Assembly (NCBI RefSeq): GCF_006385135.1
Contig: NZ_CP041025.1
Coordinates: 3,983,501 to 4,047,500, forward strand
DNA length: 64,000 bases
Reading direction: 5' to 3'
From: Paremcibacter congregatus
Lineage (GTDB): Bacteria; Pseudomonadota; Alphaproteobacteria; Sphingomonadales; Emcibacteraceae
The stretch's first letter is position 1. The number at the start of each line of letters is the position of its first letter. Below the pieces are notes generated by a model that was not told where the DNA came from, made no database searches, and worked only from the letters and a program-made list of their open reading frames with translations. A program made the position numbers and the translations under genes. Below are positions 52,049 through 63,578 of the stretch, one piece after another.

Positions 52049-53641
52049 TCAGGCAAACAGGCCCTGCAGGTACCAGCGGGGCGTCTCGCCACGTTCATAC
52101 AGCCCGGCCCGATACAGCCAGTAACGCCGCCCCTGCTCATCCTCAATCCGGAAATAATCCCGGGTCTCGGATGCCGGACGGTTGCCGGACATGTCCCTGC
52201 GCCACCATTCCGGCGACAACCGTTCCGGCCCGTCCACGGCGGCGACCTGATGGCGGATGCGCCGCCAGTCAAAGCGCACCGGCGGGCCGTCCGGTACCTC
52301 CGCCATCACCGTCACCGGCTCCGGAAAGGGCAGCAGCACTACCGGCCGCCCGAGATAAGCGCCGCCCTGTAAGCTCTTTAGATGGCCGAGCCAGTCAGAC
52401 CCTGCGTCTGCCCGATGACGGAAAGGCGTCAGGCATTGACTGCGTTCCGGGATATGGCTCGCCCTCGCCGCGAAGGTCCGAACATGCTCCGCCCCCAGCC
52501 GGCCGCAGAAACGATCCAGCAGCCGGTCAAAATCCCGCAGGTCGTCCGTGGCGTCCTTCGCGGTCATATCCTTCTGATAGGCGGTGAGAATTTCCGTCTC
52601 CGCCGCCTCTAGGCACAGATGATCAAAGCCATAGCCCACATTCATCTCATCCTGCAGCAGATCAAGCTTCTCCGAGAACAGCCGCTGCATATGATCCGCC
52701 TCATAACAGGGCGATCCGGTGCCAAGCCGAATTGGATAGAAGACCCCGTCCACCCGATAAAGGCTGAAGGTCAGTGCCCGAGCCCCCTTATGGGCCGCCT
52801 GCAGATCCGCCGCCAGACCCTCCGTCAGATGGGACAGAACCATCTTGATCTGGGACAGCAGTAAAATCGGCTCCTGCAGCACCTCCTGCCGGCGATAGTC
52901 CGGCGGCGGCGACAGGGGCGACAGGGTTTCCGGCGCTTCGCCCAGCGCCTGCGCAAGCTTGTGCAGCAGTTCCGCCCCATAGCGGGCCCGCAACGGCGCC
53001 CGGGGCTTGTCGATCAGAGGACCGATGGTCTTGAAGCCCACCCGGGAGAGCCGCTCCAGAATGGGCGCGCTCAACCGCAAGGCCGCCAGCGGCAGGGGGC
53101 GCAAGGCCCGCGCTTCCTCTCCCGGCGATAGAAGCGTGATCTCCCGCCCGCCGAAACGACTTAACGCCCGCGCCGCGCCCAAGGTCGAGGCCAGGGCCAG
53201 ATGACCGCTGAGCCCCATCCGAGTGAGAAGCTGCTGCATATGGCGCAGCATCTTAGCCTCGCCGCCGAACAGGTGATCGCAGCCGCTGCTCTCCAGCACC
53301 AGTCCCTCCGGCAGATCACAAGCGACCCAGGGGCTGTAGCGGGTGAAACTGCGTGTCAGCTTCTCCAGCGCCCGGGCGTCGCCCGCCGGATCAAAGTCCC
53401 CAACCCGAAGAGCGCGGCACAGGGCCTGGGCGTCGGTCAACAGTTGATCCTGACGCAGACCCGCCTCGACCGCCGCCCGGTTCAGCGCCCGCAGCCGGAT
53501 GCCGCCCTGCCCCGGCGCGGTCAGCACATGGGGCGTCTTCGCCCCCTCAGGATCCGGCGGTTCGCCTGACCGGCGCGCGGTCTGGATCGCCAATCGTTCG
53601 AGCGGCCAATGGGGCAGCCAGATGGAAACGAAGCGTCTCAT
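52049..53641 (-). CDS. imuB: Y-family polymerase-like protein ImuB
   Basis: 530 residues. Starts MRRFVSIWLPHWPLERLAIQ, typical of ImuB, and continues with the Y-family palm/finger text (ALCRALRVGDFDPAGDARAL, SPWVACDLPEGLVLESSG). The acidic metal-binding residues of active Y polymerases are replaced, as usual for ImuB, which acts as a clamp-binding adaptor. Its 5' end overlaps imuA by 95 bp; dnaE2 starts 16 bp after its stop. Confidence 0.95.
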   Translation of the reverse strand: MRRFVSIWLPHWPLERLAIQTARRSGEPPDPEGAKTPHVLTAPGQGGIRLRALNRAAVEAGLRQDQLLTDAQALCRALRVGDFDPAGDARALEKLTRSFTRYSPWVACDLPEGLVLESSGCDHLFGGEAKMLRHMQQLLTRMGLSGHLALASTLGAARALSRFGGREITLLSPGEEARALRPLPLAALRLSAPILERLSRVGFKTIGPLIDKPRAPLRARYGAELLHKLAQALGEAPETLSPLSPPPDYRRQEVLQEPILLLSQIKMVLSHLTEGLAADLQAAHKGARALTFSLYRVDGVFYPIRLGTGSPCYEADHMQRLFSEKLDLLQDEMNVGYGFDHLCLEAAETEILTAYQKDMTAKDATDDLRDFDRLLDRFCGRLGAEHVRTFAARASHIPERSQCLTPFRHRADAGSDWLGHLKSLQGGAYLGRPVVLLPFPEPVTVMAEVPDGPPVRFDWRRIRHQVAAVDGPERLSPEWWRRDMSGNRPASETRDYFRIEDEQGRRYWLYRAGLYERGETPRWYLQGLFA

Positions 53642-54341
53642 GATCCCACCTCACCGGCCAGGCCTGCGGGCGCGACCCTTGCGCCCGGACCAGCGAAAGC
53701 CGCCAGCAGGGATCGCCGAGGGGAGGTAAAAAAAAACCGCGCCGGGATTGCCCCGCCTGAGAACTGGGGCGCGCCCCCGGCAAGGCCCCGATCCGCCAGC
53801 GGCTGGCGCAGGCCGTGGCCCCCGCCGTTTCTCCGGCGCGCAGCAGAAACAGCGGCTTGCCCTGACGGTGGGCCCGCAGGTTCAGCCGCTTGCTTTCGGT
53901 AAAATCATACAGGCTGGTCTCCCCCGCGATACCGATCACCGCCAGCGGGCGGGAACAGGTCAGGGCCTCTTCCAGGGACCAGAAGAAATCCGTCTCGGAG
54001 GCGCTTTGCACATGGATCAGCCGCCCCGGATCCAGCCCGAGCGCCATCAATCCCGGCCCGAACGGCAGCAGCCTGTCCGCCGTGCGCCGCTGAAAATCAC
54101 AGAAGATCACCGGACCGGTCCCCTGTCGCATCAGGCGACCGATCAGAGCCGTGAGGAAACCATAGGCCGCCGCCCGGGCGGTGAAGTCTTCCGGCAGGAA
54201 TTCGTGAATGGCGTCCAGCCGTAACCCGCCTCCGGCCAGATGCCCGTCGATCTCCGGCACGCCAAACGACAGGCTCAAAGGCCTGTCTTGGGGCGCGATC
54301 TCTTGCGCCGAAACGCGGGATACAGATCGGGTGATTTTCAT
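53547..54341 (-). CDS. imuA: SOS mutagenesis protein ImuA
   Basis: 264 residues. RecA/SulA-like: FGVPEIDGHLAGGGLRLDAI, HEFLPEDFTARAAAYGFLTA, then LMALGLDPGRLIHVQSASET. No canonical Walker A Lys is seen. First gene of imuA-imuB-dnaE2 and directly behind a LexA box. The C-terminus is Arg/Pro-rich where it overlaps imuB. Confidence 0.93.
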   Translation of the reverse strand: MKITRSVSRVSAQEIAPQDRPLSLSFGVPEIDGHLAGGGLRLDAIHEFLPEDFTARAAAYGFLTALIGRLMRQGTGPVIFCDFQRRTADRLLPFGPGLMALGLDPGRLIHVQSASETDFFWSLEEALTCSRPLAVIGIAGETSLYDFTESKRLNLRAHRQGKPLFLLRAGETAGATACASRWRIGALPGARPSSQAGQSRRGFFLPPLGDPCWRLSLVRAQGSRPQAWPVRWDHETLRFHLAAPLAARTIGDPDRAPVRRTAGS

Positions 54342-54358
54342 GGTAATACGACTCTAAT

Positions 54359-54373
54359 GTTCACTATTTGTTC
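54359..54373 (-). promoter_or_regulatory. LexA (SOS) box of imuA
   Basis: GTTCACTATTTGTTC is an exact alphaproteobacterial LexA site, GTTC-N7-GTTC, 18 bp before the imuA start. It predicts DNA-damage control of the whole cassette. Confidence 0.9.
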
Positions 54374-54534
54374 TAATTATGAACCTCCTGCCTCCAGAGT
54401 CAAGAAGATGCCTACACCTTAAAATAATTTCATCGGCATATCTGGGGCCCGTCAGAGAACACATGCCCGTAAGCATTTTAGATATATCACTCTTTTTCTT
54501 TTATGCCATCTTCTGCGAGCGCCGACAAAAAACG

Positions 54535-54567
54535 CCGGGCGGAAGCGGTAAAAGTATTTCCGCCCGG
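54535..54567 (-). terminator. terminator after the 100-residue gene
   Basis: CCGGGCGGAA (54535-54544) and TTCCGCCCGG (54558-54567) form a perfect 10-bp stem; on the minus strand it is followed by CGTTTTTTG. It ends the ardA-like two-gene unit. Confidence 0.85.
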
Positions 54568-54581
54568 AGAATAGCTAAAGA

Positions 54582-54884
54582 TCAAAAGAGACTCAGTTGA
54601 CGTGCCTGATCCAGAATATCTTTCCATTCCTCTGTCAGGGCGGCTGAGGTGAGCCACTTTTCCACGAAATCAACGGCGCTATCATAGTCGTCGAGATAAC
54701 TGTCCGGCATAAAGACCGAACGGTAGCCGGTTTCCGTGATCGGTAACGCAGCCCTTTCCGGGCTGAGGGTGCGGATTTCTAGGTGAGCCAGGGCCGTTCC
54801 TTTGCCCGTCGGGTTATAGTCAGGGTCATACCCTACTTCAATGCGATAGGCATGCCAGATCAGGGTTTCTGTTGTAATAGCCAT
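54582..54884 (-). CDS. small conserved mobile-element protein
   Basis: 100 residues: LIWHAYRIEVGYDPDYN, THEN an acidic C-terminal helix region (VFMPDSYLDDYDSAVDFVEK, EEWKDILDQARQLSLF). It begins two bases after the ardA-like stop, so the two are co-translated. No named family recognised; the acidic character might suit a DNA-mimic partner. Confidence 0.65.
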   Translation of the reverse strand: MAITTETLIWHAYRIEVGYDPDYNPTGKGTALAHLEIRTLSPERAALPITETGYRSVFMPDSYLDDYDSAVDFVEKWLTSAALTEEWKDILDQARQLSLF

Positions 54885-54886
54885 GA

Positions 54887-55390
54887 TCAGTTCTCCCGCA
54901 CGATATAGGTTGATCCCATGATGTTCACTTCGGTGATGTCGCCCCCGAGCAGCAGGCTGCGGGCGAAGGCTTCAGTGTCGAAATAGTGCTGGAGGTTTTC
55001 CGGCATGTCGTCGAGCAGGCCGCAATCCTCGATATAATCGATGATGAACGCCTCCGCGTCGCCTTCGAAGATCGATACCTCGTCCAGCCAGTCGAGAATA
55101 TCCGCCATGTCACCTGTCACATATTCTGACAAATAGATCGCCTTGATCAGATCATCTCCGGCGAGCGGTTCGAAGTCAGTGAACCATTGCTCCAGGGTCG
55201 CCTGACTGATCTCCAGCGCATTGAAGAGGACTTCATTGTCACCGTCGACCATGTGAAGGCTGAATTCCTCCACCGGATCGCCATGGTCATTGCGGCAGGT
55301 GCGGACTTGTGCAAGATAATCGTCGTAATCGGTGAAGGAAAATCCTGGGGCGCTGATGTCGTAAGGGGTGGCGTGATAGTGGTTTCTCAT
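54887..55390 (-). CDS. ardA: ArdA-like antirestriction protein
   Basis: 167 residues, strongly acidic. Opens YHATPYDISAPGFSFTDYDD and carries the ArdA pattern of alternating acidic and aromatic positions: EEFSLHMVDGDNEVLFNALE, ATLEQWFTDFEPL, AEAFIIDYIEDCGLLDDMPE, then LQHYFDTEAFARSLLLGGDI. ArdA mimics B-form DNA and blocks type I restriction enzymes when a plasmid or ICE enters a new host. It leads a two-gene unit with the 100-residue protein. Confidence 0.87.
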   Translation of the reverse strand: MRNHYHATPYDISAPGFSFTDYDDYLAQVRTCRNDHGDPVEEFSLHMVDGDNEVLFNALEISQATLEQWFTDFEPLAGDDLIKAIYLSEYVTGDMADILDWLDEVSIFEGDAEAFIIDYIEDCGLLDDMPENLQHYFDTEAFARSLLLGGDITEVNIMGSTYIVREN

Positions 55391-55773
55391 GATGATCTCT
55401 CCTGTTTTTTAAGAATACAAGAGAGCTCTCCCTCTGAGGTCAGGGCGGGATGCCACTGTCTTCACGGGATTTTGGCGCGGAAGATCTGTTGCCTCCCGCC
55501 CCGCAGAGGGTAAAAGCGGCTTGAATTAAAAACAGGAGGGGGTGAGCCACAACATCCTTGCCCATAGCCTCATGTGAGTTCCCGGTCACAAAGGATGACA
55601 TCGTCGTTGATACCGCCCGCCTCGCGGCCTGATTGCGGTCTAAACGGTGCCCTTTGACGTGCCCCACCGGGTGCAGAGGTTTATTTTAACAACCGGTCCT
55701 TGTTTAATGTCACTCGAGTGTATACCATGGGCGAAACACACGTCACGAACAAGAGGCGAGGAAAGCAGATAAC
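55391..55773. other. non-coding stretch upstream of ardA
   Basis: 383 bp with no supported gene on either strand. It should contain the ardA promoter. The last ~35 bp (GAAAGCAGATAACATGGGGG) resemble the upstream region of the paralogous gene at 37574, showing that promoter and gene were duplicated together. Confidence 0.5.
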
Positions 55774-56331
55774 ATGGGGGTAATGATGGTCCATCCCAGA
55801 GCATTTATCAAAACCGGCATTCGGTCCGACAATCTGGACCCAGACCTCACCCGCGCCCTCGCGATCATTCGGGTGGGCTTCAATGAGGCCCGCAGACTCA
55901 TCCCCCGACGCGCGCCCCCGGCACCTCCCACAGACGATAAATTCAAGCCGCCAGTGAAAAGCTTACGCGCTGGCCAGGTCCTCAAACCCCGCAAAGAGCC
56001 CGCAAACCTGAACCGGCATAACCCCGGCCGGATTCTGCGGATCTACAGCTTTGACGACCACCAAGTCTTCCCCGGTCGGCAGATCTTTGTCGAGGTCAAT
56101 CAGAAGAAAATGACCCGCCCGAAATTTTGGACGACGATGCGGCAGCAGGATAAATTTCAGGCGGAGATCGCGACTTTCTTGTTACAGCAGCGCCAGTTCT
56201 TTCGTCAGAAGAATTACCGCCGCGCCGGCGCAGCGCTCCGCAACAGTACCGAAACGGCCTATCATATGCTCCTGACGCTCCTCCACGGCTACAGCTGCCC
56301 CAAAGTAGATAATCGCAGACTAGCATTTTGA
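55774..56331 (+). pseudogene. truncated paralogue of the 36600-37574 mobilisation-region protein
   Basis: Starts MGVMMVHPRAFIKTGIRSDN and follows the full-length paralogue to TRPKFWTTMRQQ. It then jumps to DKFQAEIATFLLQQRQFFR, leaving out about 65 residues. The paralogue has RQQ at both ends of the missing part, so deletion between short repeats is likely. The end is also lost: after LLHGYSCPK the frame ends in VDNRRLAF. It is probably non-functional. Confidence 0.75.
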
Positions 56332-56381
56332 CTGGTTAATTCAATTGAGATAAACTCCTCATTATTCGGAAGATAAATCAT

Positions 56382-56849
56382 ATGAATTTTCAAATAAAGC
56401 AAATTACCGCTGAGGACATGGAAGGGTTTGAAGCACTATTGAATTGTTTCGAAGAAGCTTTTGATGACAAGAAAACGTATGGAAACAACCGGCCGGATAA
56501 CTCCTACTCGAAAGAACTTCTTACTAGTGATACTTTCATTGCGCTTAAAGCAGAAAAAGATGGTGTTGTCATTGGCGGTCTTGCTGCATACGAACTTAAA
56601 AAGTTCGAACAAAAACGAAGCGAAATATATATTTACGATTTAGCAGTTTCAAAACCCTATAGAAGAAAAGGTGTCGCTTCAGCATTAATAGAAATACTTA
56701 AACCCATGGCATTAAAACGCGGTGCTTGGGTCATTTATGTGCAAGCCGACAAAGAGGATCAGCCAGCGATTGAGTTATATTCCAAACTCGGCATTCGCGA
56801 AGATGTATTGCACTTTGATATCCCTGTTGTTCCTCAACAAAGCAAATGA
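56382..56849 (+). CDS. AAC(3)-I-family aminoglycoside 3-N-acetyltransferase homologue
   Basis: 155 residues, full length. The GNAT fold carries the AAC(3)-I signature text: KTYGNNRPDNSYSKELLTSD, FIALKAEKDGVVIGGLAAYE, RSEIYIYDLAVSKPYRRKGV (acetyl-CoA loop), then WVIYVQADKEDQPAIELYSK and LGIREDVLHFDI. These enzymes acetylate gentamicin-type drugs at N3. GGAAGATAAATC precedes the ATG. It is AT-rich, unlike the flanking backbone, and is inserted beside the truncated mobilisation gene. Resistance is inferred from family; some chromosomal homologues may have other substrates. Confidence 0.88.
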   Translation: MNFQIKQITAEDMEGFEALLNCFEEAFDDKKTYGNNRPDNSYSKELLTSDTFIALKAEKDGVVIGGLAAYELKKFEQKRSEIYIYDLAVSKPYRRKGVASALIEILKPMALKRGAWVIYVQADKEDQPAIELYSKLGIREDVLHFDIPVVPQQSK

Positions 56850-57002
56850 AGCCATTACGTTTCCTTCATATAAAATTAAGCAGGGCAGCTGTCCGCTTAC
56901 CGAGTGTCTGCTTTCGACCCAAAGCGGACATTAATTTAATGGTATTGTGCTTGTCAAGCCAAGGTTAGGTGCCTGCAAATAGACAATAGAGGATAAAAAA
57001 AT

Positions 57003-58586
57003 ATGCCAATAGTAAATATCCCTCTTTTTATAAAAAACATGGGGCATAAAATACTGGGATTCATTCTGAATATTGAAGAGGACGTAGCCTTAGGGGTTTT
57101 AAATGGTCAGTATGATATAAGTGAGGAAAAAGCTGAAGTATTAAAAGGATTTATCAAAATCTGTCGCCGACTACGAATGCAAGGGATTGATCAAGGTGAT
57201 GTTGATTTTTCAGTGTTTCATACACTTCCACAAATCCTACAGGATAACAGGCATATTTTTAATATTTGGCATGAACAACTTGGTGGCGAGAAAGTTCATG
57301 TTGATATTCCAGACCCTGTAGCCTCATCCGCATCTAAAATCGCACTGGAGGTCTTTCCTCTTTTTCTGATAAATCTTCCCACTAACAGTCACTTTTTTAT
57401 GAATACCTTCTCTCATTTGAGTTCTTTAACTTATCAGCTGCATGAAAGACAGATTCTTATAGACAGTATCATGGCTGATCGATCATTAGCTAAGCTATTC
57501 ACTAATGTTGGTGAGAATGAAATGGATACCCATTGTCAATATATGGCCTCTTCTGGCAGGGGTGGAGGGCTTCAATTAGCAGTTTTTCCCGAGACTCTTA
57601 TCGCAAACACCTATGAGCTAATGAAAATGCGAGGCAATATTTCCCGTGATGCGTTGTTAGCCTCAGTAGCTGAAAATATTGAGATGTTACGAAACCTTGG
57701 AGAAGGGAAACAAATCGAGGTTCCAGCCTTCGTTGGATTTCACAATGTTGGCCTTGATGATTTTTCAGAAATGGAAATAGAAAATGGAAAAATTCGAACC
57801 TATAACGAAGAAATATTATCTCTTATACCAAATCAAGCAAGGCCATCTATTTTAGGCGGTCAGAATAAAATTCTTGGTCTAGTTCTTGAGTATAAATATC
57901 CATACGAGATAATACTCGGCGAGCAGCAGGGATCTAAAAATTGGCCTCCTCAATTAGAACAAGCCAGGAAAAAACTTGCTTTATTCCAAGAGAACCTATC
58001 ATTCGCTTTAGCGTTAGCTATAAATAGAACTCCTGCAATAGGAATAAATCAGGCTTGGTCTCTTGTCTTTGATCCGTTAAGCCATGGTACAAATATATCA
58101 TGGGGTAATAGTGTTAAATCTCCTATGCCCCACTATTTGCTCAAAAGTGATGAAATTGAGGCCATAACCTACTGGTCTAAAATCATTAATGATAGTGATG
58201 ATGAGAAAATAAGATTAGCCATTAGAAGAATACTTTCATCAATTAACGAAAGAATGAACCCCATTGATGGTTTCATTGATTCAATAATTGCATGGGAAAA
58301 CCTTTTTGGAGGTAATGCAGAGCTTAGCTACAGAATATCCGTTTCAATCGCCAAGCTATTGAAAGAGAACTCGGAAGAGAGGCTAGAACTCCAGAGTAAA
58401 GTTGTAAAATACTATACTGAAAGAAGTAAAATTGTGCATGGAGTTAAAGAAATATCGCATGATGATGCAGTCAAAAAACGAGATGAATGCCTGCAGATTG
58501 CACTGGATGCCATAAAGAAACTTTATAAAGAACATCATGACCTTTTGTCAGATACCGAAAGGTCAAAGAAATTGGCTCTTTTATGA
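57003..58586 (+). CDS. large HEPN-domain protein (ApeA-like), candidate antiphage factor
   Basis: 527 residues, no signal peptide or membrane helix. The N-terminal ~370 residues are unfamiliar (FIKNMGHKILGFILNIEEDV, MDTHCQYMASSGRGGGLQLA, LGLVLEYKYPYEIILGEQQG). The C-terminal ~150 residues are helical and contain SIIAWENLFGGNAELSYRIS then KYYTERSKIVHGVKEI; RSKIVH is the R-x4-H motif (R474, H479) of HEPN ribonucleases. Apea-like HEPN proteins of this layout occur in abortive-infection systems. It is AT-rich, stands alone in a mobile island and ends near the integrase. The function is inference. Confidence 0.72.
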   Translation: MPIVNIPLFIKNMGHKILGFILNIEEDVALGVLNGQYDISEEKAEVLKGFIKICRRLRMQGIDQGDVDFSVFHTLPQILQDNRHIFNIWHEQLGGEKVHVDIPDPVASSASKIALEVFPLFLINLPTNSHFFMNTFSHLSSLTYQLHERQILIDSIMADRSLAKLFTNVGENEMDTHCQYMASSGRGGGLQLAVFPETLIANTYELMKMRGNISRDALLASVAENIEMLRNLGEGKQIEVPAFVGFHNVGLDDFSEMEIENGKIRTYNEEILSLIPNQARPSILGGQNKILGLVLEYKYPYEIILGEQQGSKNWPPQLEQARKKLALFQENLSFALALAINRTPAIGINQAWSLVFDPLSHGTNISWGNSVKSPMPHYLLKSDEIEAITYWSKIINDSDDEKIRLAIRRILSSINERMNPIDGFIDSIIAWENLFGGNAELSYRISVSIAKLLKENSEERLELQSKVVKYYTERSKIVHGVKEISHDDAVKKRDECLQIALDAIKKLYKEHHDLLSDTERSKKLALL

Positions 58587-58949
58587 AAGCACCTAACAAA
58601 TCAAACAACTGATCCCTGTTATTTGGTGAAAATTGAATGTCCGCCTCTGGCCGATAGAGGCGGTAATACCCCCGTTAAATAAAGGTGATGGATTCAGAGG
58701 TAGAATTTTCGTCAATTTCTTGAAACAGCGATATGAATAACTCATTAGGGAACATTAATTTGTTAGCCGGTGCGCAGCAATGGTTTACTTCGCCATCTCT
58801 CTACAGAGTAGGCAACAGGGAAAAAGTATAGCCATCATAGAAATAACTGCGTAGGGTTGGCCGATGCAGCAGTTCTTCGCGAGGGCACAGCCTGATTGAC
58901 TGTCTCCAAGGTCAATTAACATCATCCAGACTCTCTACCTCACAGGCCA
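58587..58949. other. non-coding stretch between HEPN gene and integrase
   Basis: 363 bp; no gene on either strand that I can support and no obvious repeat. HEPN and integrase genes are convergent across it. It may hold terminators and one edge of the integration module. Confidence 0.4.
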
Positions 58950-60143
58950 TTAGTCAACATCAAAGACCTTGACGCCCCTGACCCGTCTCACGTTCACGAG
59001 CCGGGTGTCGATCATGTCTTTCAGATGGGCGGCATAGTGCTTTTCGATCATCTCGACGGATGTGCGGCAGTTCTTGGCCACCTGATAGATGTCGGCACCC
59101 TCCAGCAGCCGGAAGCAGATATAGCTGTGCCGTAAACTGTAAGCCGTCCGGGCCTTGCCATTTCGGTCAAACTTAAGATCAAGTTTCAAGAGAATGCCGT
59201 TCAGCATTTTCTTGAAGTCAGTCGTGAACAAACGATCCGTCTGTTCCGGATTATTTCTTTTCAGCATACGCTTAAAGGGGCGCACCGCCCCCGGCATGCT
59301 TTTACAAAAGCCCACGCCCCGTTTGCCGCGGACTTCGATTTCAAGAATAGTCTCCCCGGTGTGCTCGTCATCGACGATCTCAACATCCCGGTACTCCAGA
59401 CGCTTGACCTCATCGGGCCTGAGCCCGGTGTTGGCCATGATCAACACATAGTCATGCAACTGCTCTGCCTGCCATTTAAACCGCACCACTTTCGGATAGG
59501 CGGCGTTATGGCGAGTGGCTTCATAGAAGCGTTTATATTCCTTAGGGGTGAACCAGGGGCGATGCTCGACCTTGCTTTGACGGCGGTAGGGATCGGACAG
59601 ATCCGGCACATGGTCGAGCCAGCCATGACGCTGGGCGGTCTTCAGGACCATGCTCAGGGTCACCACTTCATTGTGCAGCGTGTTCTGGGCCGGCGGCGTC
59701 CAGGGCTTGTAGCCTTCTGCGCCTTCTTCCGGCCAGTCTTCCGGCTTGGTCATCCGGTGGGCGCGGTAATTCTGGCCGACGCCGGAGGTGATCGCCTTGA
59801 CGCCTTTGGCGCCGAGGAACGGCAGGAGATGCAGCCGCAACCGGGCTTTGTGCCCCTCGACCCATTTCGGGCTGCGGCGCCCGATGGTGATCAGTTCATA
59901 TTCACTCTCGAAGATTTTCGCGGCCTCGCGGAAGGTCTTGCCCGCATTGAGCTCGCCGAAGCGATCCATATTGAGCAATTCCATATACCAGTCTTCGGCC
60001 ACATCCTTGGCGGCGGCCAGGCTCTCCTGTTTGCTGCTTTGTCGATACTGCCGCCCTTTGATCGAGGCGGCGCATTGCCACTTCTTTGAATCTTCCCGAC
60101 GGAACACACTTACTTTGCCGCCCAGGATTTTGTGAATTTCCAT
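58950..60143 (-). CDS. tyrosine-type site-specific integrase
   Basis: 397 residues. The N-terminal arm-binding/SAM-like part (ESLAAAKDVAEDWYMELLNM, FESEYELITIGRRSPKWVEG) precedes the catalytic domain with NTGLRPDEVKRLEYRDV (first Arg), YSLRHSYICFRLLEG (HxxR box in its LRHS variant) and EMIEKHYAAHL (Tyr nucleophile). It points away from the rRNA operon, 179 bp beyond the tRNA-fMet. Three AACCGTGCTA repeats lie before its start. It is the likely integrase of the accessory island; the att core was not identified. Confidence 0.94.
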   Translation of the reverse strand: MEIHKILGGKVSVFRREDSKKWQCAASIKGRQYRQSSKQESLAAAKDVAEDWYMELLNMDRFGELNAGKTFREAAKIFESEYELITIGRRSPKWVEGHKARLRLHLLPFLGAKGVKAITSGVGQNYRAHRMTKPEDWPEEGAEGYKPWTPPAQNTLHNEVVTLSMVLKTAQRHGWLDHVPDLSDPYRRQSKVEHRPWFTPKEYKRFYEATRHNAAYPKVVRFKWQAEQLHDYVLIMANTGLRPDEVKRLEYRDVEIVDDEHTGETILEIEVRGKRGVGFCKSMPGAVRPFKRMLKRNNPEQTDRLFTTDFKKMLNGILLKLDLKFDRNGKARTAYSLRHSYICFRLLEGADIYQVAKNCRTSVEMIEKHYAAHLKDMIDTRLVNVRRVRGVKVFDVD

Positions 60144-60185
60144 AAGAATTCCCCTGTGCCAAATTGTGTTAATGACTGTATTAAA

Positions 60186-60216
60186 AACCGTGCTAAACCG
60201 TGCTAGAACCGTGCTA
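60186..60216 (-). repeat. three AACCGTGCTA repeats upstream of the integrase
   Basis: Copies at 60186-60195, 60196-60205 and 60207-60216, spaced one helical turn apart, 43 bp before the integrase ATG. The arrangement suits binding of integrase or a repressor at its own promoter. Two related copies stand alone at 8923-8943. Confidence 0.65.
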
Positions 60217-60274
60217 GCTGTTTTGCAGCCTATAGGAGAGTTTCTGGCTTGTCAAATCGCGGGAGGTTGAATCA

Positions 60275-60311
60275 AAAAAGCCTGCCAGTACAATGCACTA
60301 GCAGGCTTTTT
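60275..60311 (-). terminator. rRNA operon terminator
   Basis: AAAAAGCCTGC (60275-60285) and GCAGGCTTTTT (60301-60311) form a perfect stem flanked by A/T runs; on the minus strand it follows tRNA-fMet by 11 bp and ends in a T-run. Confidence 0.9.
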
Positions 60312-60322
60312 ATGTGTATTCT

Positions 60323-60399
<77 letters not shown>

Positions 60400-60480
60400 G
60401 TAATGATATTTGCCTACCGCTTCGCTACATGAGGTCGGCTTTGAGATTGTGGATGGGTTTTTGTTCAATATCCTTAATAG

Positions 60481-60596
60481 ACCTGGCGACGACCTACTCT
60501 TCCGCGCCTTGAGACGAAGTACCATCGGCACTATCTGGTTTCACTTCCGGGTTCGGGATGGGACCGGGTGGGACACAAACGTTATGATCACCAGGT
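60481..60596 (-). rRNA. rrf: 5S ribosomal RNA
   Basis: About 116 nt. The ends ACCTGG...CCAGGT pair to close helix I; the inner text (GGCGCGGAAGAGTAGGTC on the minus strand) is characteristic of 5S. It lies between 23S and tRNA-fMet. The 60597-60835 spacer to 23S holds hairpins (CCGCCCGCCCG, GCGCACGTGCGC) but no gene. Confidence 0.95.
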
Positions 60597-60835
60597 CAAT
60601 TAAGGATATTGGGCTGTTAATTTTATTTTGATTTTACTGAGCGTTATCCCAGGATCAGTTTAGAATATTTCAAGTTACACACCAAACCGAAGGCTGTTAC
60701 AGCCTGAGGCAAGGGCGACCGCCCGCCCGAGCTAATGCGAGGTTGGGGGAGCGCACGTGCGCGGGGGAACATCCCCCGTCACATTTAAAATATTCTTTTA
60801 AATCATCTGATCTCTGTTCATGACGAATGATTTCA

Positions 60836-63578
<2,743 letters not shown>

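Noticed and set aside
48844..54224. Long plus-strand open frames (up to about 500 codons) opposite dnaE2, imuB and imuA
   Set aside because: They are by-products of GC-rich codon use in the real minus-strand genes; their translations are Gln/Arg/His-rich and resemble no protein.
59361..60089. 242-codon plus-strand frame opposite the integrase
   Set aside because: Antisense shadow; no ribosome site and no family pattern.
41034..60143. Possible mating-pore (VirB/Trb) gene cluster
   Set aside because: I looked through the genes after traG and in the rest of the island; none carries VirB4, VirB11, TrbE or similar motifs.
60186..60216. Three short repeats considered as a CRISPR array
   Set aside because: The units are 10 bp and almost contiguous, with no spacers or cas genes; an operator is more likely.
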